A stretch of 64,000 bases of DNA, from positions 61,680,730 through 61,744,729 of the forward strand of contig CM044317.1 in assembly GCA_024291935.2 (NCBI GenBank). The letters are read 5' to 3'. A program made the position numbers and the translations under genes. Numbering within the stretch: position 1 is the first letter of the stretch; each line of letters opens with the position of its first letter. Origin of the DNA: Okapia johnstoni. Its lineage: Eukaryota; Chordata; Mammalia; Artiodactyla; Giraffidae. This document shows, piece after piece, positions 56,891 to 64,000 of the stretch. The notes beneath the pieces were generated by a model. It was not told the origin of the DNA and did not search any database. It worked only from the letters and a program-made list of their open reading frames with translations.

Positions 56891-58697
56891 AAAATGGGAT
56901 CATTCTAGGCCTGCTCCCAAGGATAGATCTTTAAACCTGTCCAAAGTATTTTGTTTGATTTTGTCACACTTCCGATATTTCAAAAATTCAAGATTAGTTT
57001 GATTTAACAAGAAAAACAGGTGAACTGGCAGACAGAACCTAGGGAGCCAAAGAAGTTAAAAATGAGTTTGTTTAAACTTATGGCTCCAAACATTATCTAC
57101 TGTAAGCTCAAAGAGGAGAAGTTTGTGGAAAGATGTGGGGAGCAATCGTAATTGAAGTAACTGGAGTCATGGGACATTTTATATTTTAAAGGAAGGAAGA
57201 CATTTTTTACTCACCTTTCTGAAGTACGAGGGCTATATGAGTGCTGTATGGGTGAGCAAGGCAGGAAAGAATATTGGTTGCCTGGAGAGAGACAAAATAG
57301 GAACTTAAAAAAGAGGTAGAGAGAATGGTATTAAAAAAATGAACACTGAGTATTTCAAAAAATTCCACTCGGTCAATTATCCAGAATCAGTAAAGAAACA
57401 TGCTATAAAGATCTCACATAATCGCTGTTGTATATTCAACCTACTCTTATTTATCCTATGAATTCCATTTCTTAAAACCCTAAACCAATGCTGTTAAGGT
57501 ATGTGCCAGTCAGTGTTTAAGCCTGTGGGGATTTAGCAGTGATCAAAACAGACCCAAAGTCCTTCTCTCATGGAGTTTATGATCTAGGGTGAAGGAGAGA
57601 CAGGCAATCCAAAAAGCAAATTGGTCTTTAGAGACAGATAAAGCAGGAAAAGGGGATAGGAAATGAGTGTTGCTTGTTCGTGAGAGTCTCACTGAGGGGC
57701 TGAAATTTAGAAGCATATACATAAAAAATAAATTCTTTAGAAATTGGGACATAGCAGATGTATGCTATTATCTTGGAGATTTAATTTTCGTACAGCCAGC
57801 AGATAAGTGCAAAGAAAAGCTTTGCCTCTAAATCAATCAATAAAGGAAGAAAACTAAACACAGTTGGAAGAAGTTAAAGAGGCTGACAGGAGGATCACGC
57901 TCCCCTGTGCTCCTAAGACTAGGCTACTGCCGTTTTATGCCATTTGCATTTGTTTGTTTGAAATTGACCGGAAACGCTAGAATCTGCTCCTTGCCTGCAC
58001 CCTCAGGGTATTTTACAAAGAAACCTCTATGAGGAAGCCAGGGCACAGCATATTAAGCTAGGGTTTCTCTTGACATAATTCATCTTATACTTTTGTTTCA
58101 ACAGAAACTAGACTTCCTTCAACCCAAGTTATAGAAGCTCACAGCCTGAGGCACTGAATTGCATGGGACATAAAAGATCTCATTCAAAAATAACTTATTT
58201 AAACATTCTGTTATAGCTGCACGGAATTTATCGTTCAGCAGCAACTCCTGGTTTTCCTACACACCCCATAAACCACCAACAAATACAGTATCTTAAATGC
58301 AAAAGCCAGCATCTTTTGTTTTCCGGAAATGTGATACAATAATGATACCTTCTTTTCAAATTATGAAAGTGTTCTTTTTGAATCAGAGAGGCACTTCAAA
58401 TACTTCTTGGCACTTTAGGTAGATTTATATTTTACTTAATTTAATAGATATTGATATTTATCACAAGTTATAGCACAAGAGCTTTTGTAACCTGAGGCGA
58501 AAGCACCATTTAAAAAATAGATAGTATAATTGTTTTGGCTACCGAATCTCCTGAGTAGATGACAAAGGTAGGAAAGCAGATCTGAGACTGTATCACAAAA
58601 ATCCATGTAATGTGAATATGGAAAATATTGTTATCTTATTATCTTTGATAATATTAATCATTATTTTACAATGATTAAATAAAGTACTCTGACTATA
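56891..58697. other. No gene; weak repeat-like patch at 57480-57710
   Basis: 'gatttagcagtgatcaaaac', 'atggagtttatgatctaggg' and 'aaagcaggaaaaggggatag' resemble a dispersed mammalian repeat whose family I cannot name. Nothing else is recognised. Confidence 0.35.
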
Positions 58698-58912
58698 AGG
58701 GCTTCCTTGATGGCTCAGATGATAAAAAGTCCTCCTGCAATGCAGGAGATGTGAGTTTGATCCCTCGGTTGGGAAGATCCCCTGGAAAAGGGAACAGCTA
58801 CCCACTCCAGTATCCTTGCCTGGAGAATTCCATGGACAGAGGAGCCTGGTGGGCTACCGTCCATGGGTAGTCCAGCAGAGAGTCAGACACAACTGAACAG
58901 CTGATACTTTCA
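58698..58912 (+). mobile_element. Bov-tA SINE
   Basis: Sense Bov-tA from 'aagggcttccttgatggctc' to 'gacacaactgaacagctgat'. No convincing target-site duplication. Confidence 0.92.
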
Positions 58913-59607
58913 CTTTTTCTGATTGTGTTGTTCAGTCATTAAAGTCTTCTAATTTCTGGAAACCAACAGTGGCTTGCTTCTCAAGGAACAGATCATTTTA
59001 TCTCCTTCCTCAAGAGCGTCAATCCAGAAGGTCTGGTTCAAGTGCCTATATCAAAGTTGGGTATAAATCTGAAAGCTACATAGTACTTGGGAATAAAAGT
59101 GTGTAGACTGACCTTTCTCATGACGTTATTGGGTGATTCTGTAATCATTGGGGATGATTGAGTTGTACACCTGGAAACACTGGCCTGGGGTTGCCTAAAT
59201 TAGGTTCTCATTGTTGAACTAAAGCACTTAGTGAGATTATTATATCGGCATGAGTGTTAATTCTCTTTACAAAGTGTTGACCTGATGGGGTTTCCTTGAC
59301 CAGCTGTCAGTCTCAACTCTATCAATAAGATAACAGGAAAAAAAAAAAAAAAAGGTCTAAGCTTGAGGAAGCTAAATGCCTGAAATCAATTTAGTTTATG
59401 ATAAATAATCTCGTTTCAGTGAATACTTGATTACTTAATGACTATTTATTCTTTCAAAAATGGAGGAGGGTCATTGTTGTTGGAATAACAATTGTTAGAA
59501 TAACTGGAAGCCCATTACCACAATTACTTCAGAGTGACCACTTATCCTTAAAGACATCCCACATAGTCATATGGCAAAAAGGTACATTGAACTTTATTTT
59601 TATAGTT
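58913..59607. other. No gene; poly-A run at 59338-59354
   Basis: Anonymous AT-rich sequence with an isolated run of about 17 A. No SINE or LINE body is visible upstream of the run. Confidence 0.45.
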
Positions 59608-60071
59608 GTGGTTCAGTTGCTCACTCATGTCCAACTTTTCATTGCCCCATGGAATGTAACACGTAAGGCTTCCCTGTTCTTCTCAATCTCCTGGAGTTTA
59701 CTCAAATTCATGTCCATGAGTGATCACGATCACCAGTGATTTTGGAGCTCAAGAAAATAAAGTCTGTCACCGTTTCCATTTTTTCCCCATCTATTTGCCA
59801 TGAAGTGATGGAATTGGATGCCATGATCTTAGTTTTTAGAATGTTGAGTTTTAAGCCAGCTTTTTCACTCTCCTCTTTCACTTTCATCAAGAGGCTCTTT
59901 AGTTCTTCTTCACTTTCTGCCATAAGGGTGGTGTTGTCTGCATATCTGAGGTTATTGATATTTCATCTGTCAATCCTGATTCCAGCTTGTGCTTCATCCA
60001 GCCAGCATTTCTCATGGTGTACTCTGCATATAAATTAAATAAGCGGGGTGACAATATATAGTCTTGACATA
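59608..60071 (-). mobile_element. BovB LINE fragment with internal deletion
   Basis: 3' terminus at 59608-59717, then a jump at about 59720 that skips roughly 430 bp present in the neighbouring copy, then RT sequence to 60071 ('atatagtcttgacata'). A 71-codon frame at 59708-59923 (-) crosses the deletion. Confidence 0.9.
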
Positions 60072-61167
60072 GTTCAGTTCAGTTCATTCGCTCAGTGGTG
60101 TCCGACTCTTTGCGACCTCATGGACTGTGGCACACCAGGCCTCCTTGTCCATTACCAGCTCCTGGAGTATACTCAAACTCATGTCCATTGAGTCAGTGAT
60201 GTCATCCAACCATCTCATCCTCTGTTGTCCCCTTCTCCTACTGCCTTCAATCTTTCCCAGCATCAGGGTCTTTTCAAATGAGTCAGTTCTTCGCATCAGG
60301 TGGCCAGAGTAGTGGAGTTTCAGCTTCAGCATCAGTCCTTCCAATGAATATTCAGGACAGATTTCCTTTAGGATAGACTGGTTGGATCTCCTTGCAGTCC
60401 AAGGGACTCTCAAGAGTTTTCTCCAACACCACAGTTCAAAAGCATCAATTCTTTGGTGCTCAGCTTTCTTTATAGTCCAACTCTCACATCCATACATGAT
60501 TACTGGAAAAACCATAGCTTTATCTAGACAGACCTTTGTTGGCAAAGTAATGTCTCTGTTTTTTAATACACTGTCTAGGTTGGTCATAACGTTTCTTCCA
60601 AGGCGCAAGCGTCTTTTAATTTCATGGCTGCAGTCACCATCTGCAGTGATTTTGGAGCCCCCCAAAATAAAATCTGTCACCGTTTCCATTGCTTCTACTT
60701 CTATTTGCTGTGAAGTGATGGGACCAGATACCGTGATCTTAGTTTTCTGAATGTTGAGTTTTAAGCCAACTTTTTCACTCTTCTCTTTCACTTTCATCAA
60801 GAGGCTATTTAGTTCTTCGCTTTCTGCCATATGGGTGGTATCATCTGCACATCTGAGGTTATTAATATTTCTCCTGGCAATCTTGATTCCAGCTTGTGCT
60901 TCATCCAGCCCAGCATTTCTCATGATATACTCTGTATATAAGTTAAATAAGCAGGGTGATAATATACAGCCTTGACGTACTCCATTCCCAATTTAGAACC
61001 AGTCTGTTGTTCCATGTCTTGTGTTCTAACTGTTGCTTCCTGACCTGCATACAGATTTCTCAGGTCAGGTGGTCTGGTATTCCCATCTCTTCAAGAATTT
61101 TCCACAGTTAGTTGTGGTCCACACAGTCAAAGGCTTTGCCATAGTCAAAAAGCAGAAGTAGATATCT
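60072..61167 (-). mobile_element. BovB LINE fragment, directly adjoining the previous copy
   Basis: Begins exactly at a BovB 3' terminus (tandem gttca units) and extends through the 3' region and RT palm to 'aaaagcagaagtagat' (about 61167), where it is 5'-truncated. Same orientation as the copy on its left. Confidence 0.93.
60084..60923 (-). pseudogene. BovB RT C-terminal fragment, 279 codons open
   Basis: The second longest frame in the window. It begins just before the RT catalytic box (CADD at residues 25-28), continues through '[20 protein letters not shown]' and the basic C-terminal region, and ends at the BovB stop side. RT motifs upstream of the box are in other frames or lost, and there is no endonuclease. 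Complementary plus-strand frames at 60127-60975 are mirror images. Confidence 0.9.
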
Positions 61168-61575
61168 TTAGTCAAAGACCTTAGCCTTTATATGTTTATC
61201 TATATAATGTGTTTGTAGGCTTTTCTTTTCTGGAGTGATACCTGAGTTATCTATGAAACACTTCCAAACTTTTAAGTATACAGAATAATTTTAACAAACT
61301 AAGAAAGAAAACAACAAAAGTAACAGAGGGAGATTTTTGAAAAGAAAGAACTCTTCAGCAGGAAGAATTAATTAAACTCATATGTCAGGTCAAAGTTTTA
61401 AATATGATACCTGTGTCACTGTGAGTGCTGAGTTTTATATCAAAATGAGAAAAACCAGTGCCTACCATCTATTCAGTCTTTAAATTATTGATTACTCTGC
61501 GTGTGCTTAAATAATTGAATGAAATTTAGTCTTTTCTTTAAAGAACTCACAAATAAGTAAGGAACTGTTATAGGG

Positions 61576-61633
61576 ACATGTATGTATATGTATACATACA
61601 TGTAGTATGTATATGCATGTGTGTACATACATC
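61576..61633. repeat. (TATG)/(CATA) microsatellite with 28-bp palindrome
   Basis: Alternating purine-pyrimidine tetranucleotide repeat. 61576-61603 is a perfect inverted repeat with 13-bp arms and a TG centre. Confidence 0.9.
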
Positions 61634-62250
61634 TAGATGCAAATATATCATTATCAATACAAAGTATTATAAGGAAAGTTATATTTTATAAATAACAGTA
61701 TAAATGCAGTTATCTATAATTAAAATTTTAACATAAGGTATACATATACAAAATGAAACTACAAACAATTATAGTGGGATATATGTTCTGATACTCAATA
61801 TCTCTATAACAAGGTATTTATGCTTTCTCGGTACATACATTGTAGGAAGGGTCAGAAGAGAAAGCCTTCTCCAAAGAGATTTCTAAAGGCTTTTCAGTAA
61901 AATTTTTTAAAAATTCAAGGGAGCAACCAGAGACATAAAAGAATAAAAGTCCTGAAAGAAAAAGTAGGGGAGAAGAGATGAGAGGAGTAACAGTGTTTGG
62001 AATAGGTGGTAGCAGAAGTGGGAGCATGTGGGTGATTAGAACCTTGCGCATCAGCAGTGGAGGATAAAGGCTGGCTTGCAGTCGATGAGAAGACACGGAG
62101 GTGAGGAAAAATGTGTAACGAGGAGGCAACGAGCAGGACCACTGCCATCAGATACACAGTGAGTGCAGCACACTGGTGGCATACTTTTTAATGACTTTCA
62201 CTTTCATCCTCTCCTTAAACAGGATCATATACAAGAAAACATATAAAAAC

Positions 62251-62292
62251 ATACACACACACGTGTGCACACACACACAGACACACACACTC
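62251..62292. repeat. (CA)n microsatellite
   Basis: Interrupted CA run ('acacacacacg', 'gcacacacacacag', 'acacacacac'). Confidence 0.92.
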
Positions 62293-62551
62293 ATCACCAC
62301 ACCTGTGCTTTTTAAGGAGACTCTCACTACAGTTGCAAAAATAAATATTCTTTCTGTAGTTTCACAGCTCAACATTTTTAGGTAGATTTTGAGAGAGGCC
62401 TGTTTCAGCACTTCTCAAAATGTCCATTTCCCTGTTCTTTGCCTTCAGTATATATTTGCCTTTATTTTAAACCATTCTGTAAAATGACACTAATAATTCT
62501 GATCTGATTTTGGAACTCTTAGGAAAGTAGCCTAGGCAAATAGCAATAAAA

Positions 62552-63039
62552 TATAGGCATACCTCAAAGATATCGTGGGTTTGGTTCCAGACCACTGCAA
62601 TAAAGTGAGTATCGCAATAAAGTCACAGATTTATCCCAGTGCATATAAATATTATGCATGCACTATGCTGTAGTCTATTAAGTGTGAAATAGCATTGTAT
62701 ATTAAAATGACAATGTGCACACCTTAATTAAAAAAATACTTTGTTGCTAATAACAGTTAACTGTCATCTGAACCTTCAGTGAATTGCAGTCTCTTTGCAG
62801 TAGTAGCACTGAAGATCACTGATCACAGATCATCATAACAAATATAATAATAATGAAAGTTTGAAATATTGTGAGAATTGCCACAATGTGACACAGAGAC
62901 AAAAAATGAGCAAATGCTGATGGGAAAGTGGAACAAATAGCCTTGTTTGACACAGAATTGCCGAAACTTTCAGTTTATAAAAATTCAATATCTGCCAAAA
63001 GCAGTTAAGTGAATTGTGATAAAATGAGATATGCCTGTA
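62552..63039 (-). mobile_element. Tigger1 DNA transposon, internally deleted, with TA target site
   Basis: The left end reads 'taggcatacctcaaagatat' and the right end 'gagatatgcctg', matching inverted repeats. TA lies at 62552-62553 and 63038-63039, as expected for a pogo/Tc1-type element. Internal blocks ('ccagaccactgcaataaag', 'aataaagtgagtatcgcaat', 'ctgatcacagatcatcataa', 'aatgtgacacagagac') are the two ends of Tigger1, fused near 62800-62815 with the transposase gene removed. Orientation is given by similarity and is of little meaning for such a copy. Confidence 0.88.
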
Positions 63040-64000
63040 TATAAATTGGACATTATTTGATTCATAAAGATATTAATGAGATGTGTGTTCTTGGCTAAAT
63101 TAACCTGTTTGTGCCTCTGGCTATTATTACCATCTCCTATTTTGTGAGGGTGGGTTTGTAATAATGATTTTTCACAAATCCAAGTAAGTATTTATACAAT
63201 AAATATTTCCTATCCATAACTGTTAAATCCTACTTACACCAGATTTCATAATATTATTATATTATAGTATCAAATCTGTGTGGTGAAGCAGAAAAGGAAG
63301 GAGATGGGGACCCCATGGTCCCCATCTGTTCAAGATCTGTCATTGACTAGCAGAGTAAACTCTAGCAAGTCTGTAAATCAATCTTTGTCTCAACAACTGT
63401 TGGATGAAGGTTTTAATAAAAACATCAGTGTCATTACTAACATTCTAAACTTCTAATCTGAACTTCTAGGAAGAAACAAAACAAAACTGCCCTAAGCATA
63501 GGTAAACACCTGCAGTGCATTGTCCAATGTTAGGCTGAAATATCAGTTTCATCATGTAGGCCCTAATTTCTTCAACACCTAAGCTATGTTTCACAAAAAC
63601 TGAACAAGATAGATATGAGATTTATAGTAAGAGAGCATTTAGGAGCAGCTACTGTCTGTAATTCTATAATCTATGACCTATGAGATTGGTTAACAGTATG
63701 GTGAAGGTAAACCAGAGATGGAGGAAAGACAATAAAAATGGTCTGAGAGAGAACAAAAGATGGTCAGCTATGGATATATATAATAAGAACTACAAGAAAG
63801 GTCCAATGGATGAAGTGCAAGCAGGTTTAATGGATAAGTGTGCTTGAGAGTGAAGAATTAAAGTTTAGGGTATGGCATACTATGACATTTAGTCTTCAGT
63901 AAATAATATAATGACACCTGCAGAGTTTCAAAGAATAGCAAGGAGGGATAAGAAAGTCTTCCTCAGCAATCAATGCAAAGAAAAAGAGGAAAACGATAGA
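63040..64000. other. No gene; 24-bp perfect hairpin at 63303-63326
   Basis: Anonymous sequence apart from one G+C-rich inverted repeat: arms gatggggacc and ggtccccatc around a ccat loop. Confidence 0.5.

Larger units (their letters stand above)
61168..62553. other. No gene; microsatellites only
   Basis: Contains a palindromic (TATG)n tract (61576-61633) and a (CA)n tract (62251-62292). Minus-strand frames of 80-103 codons at 61818-62157 overlap in different registers and have no domain. Confidence 0.5.

Noticed and set aside
59338..59354. Poly-A run, considered as the tail of a processed pseudogene
   Set aside because: No recognisable gene body or target-site duplication upstream.
1..64000. 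CRISPR arrays, operons, phage or plasmid modules
   Set aside because: No regularly spaced direct repeats, ribosome-binding sites or compact gene blocks. The repeat content is that of a ruminant genome.

Overview
The window is mammalian nuclear DNA from a bovid or other pecoran ruminant. The evidence is the repeat content: about six BovB (RTE-type) LINE copies, many tRNA-Glu-derived Bov-tA and Bov-A/Bov-A2 SINEs, four CHR-type cetartiodactyl SINEs, and a young ruminant L1 fragment at the left edge. These lie on an older shared mammalian layer of MIR, L2, L1M, MLT1, MER5/MER1 (hAT-Charlie) and Tigger1. The DNA is visibly AT-rich. I found no exon chain, host protein-coding gene, structural RNA gene, CpG island, CRISPR array or operon. 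Every long open frame with a recognisable protein match belongs to a transposable element. The window is best read as intergenic or deep-intronic repeat-rich DNA.

Layout. 0-1.1 kb: the truncated end of a young L1, then an old L1M, both antisense. 1.6-9 kb: scattered SINEs, MIR, MER5A-like and L2 remnants. 8.7-14.1 kb: long anonymous single-copy-looking DNA. 14-20 kb: CHR, L1M, Bov-tA and a MIR that was split by a BovB 3' end. 22.2-23.9 kb: an MLT1 LTR, then a MER1-type hAT element split by a Bov-A2. 24.14-31.73 kb: one degraded class I endogenous retrovirus on the minus strand, bounded by the same 4-bp direct repeat (atat). It is filled with later insertions: two CHR, two BovB, two solitary LTRs, a Bov-A and a Bov-tA. 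33-37 kb: L1 fragments, a compound SINE block, an unnamed ancient repeat with a microsatellite and a CHR. 37-43.6 kb: SINEs, MIR and a second MER1-type copy. 43.96-47.6 kb: a near full-length BovB with dead frames. 48-52 kb: L1M pieces, a Bov-tA with a perfect 17-bp target-site duplication, a mariner end and a BovB 3' end. 52.5-58.9 kb: L2, MIR and SINEs. 59.6-61.2 kb: two BovB copies in tandem. 62.55-63.04 kb: an internally deleted Tigger1.

The biology here is mutual insertion of elements rather than cooperating genes. Target-site duplications read by eye establish several relative ages: CHR and BovB are younger than the retrovirus; one solitary LTR is younger than a BovB; Bov-A2 is younger than MER1; BovB is younger than MIR. 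I did not find an undescribed functional system. The most informative structure is the three-deep nest at 24-32 kb. Family names rest on remembered consensus features and were not checked against a database.
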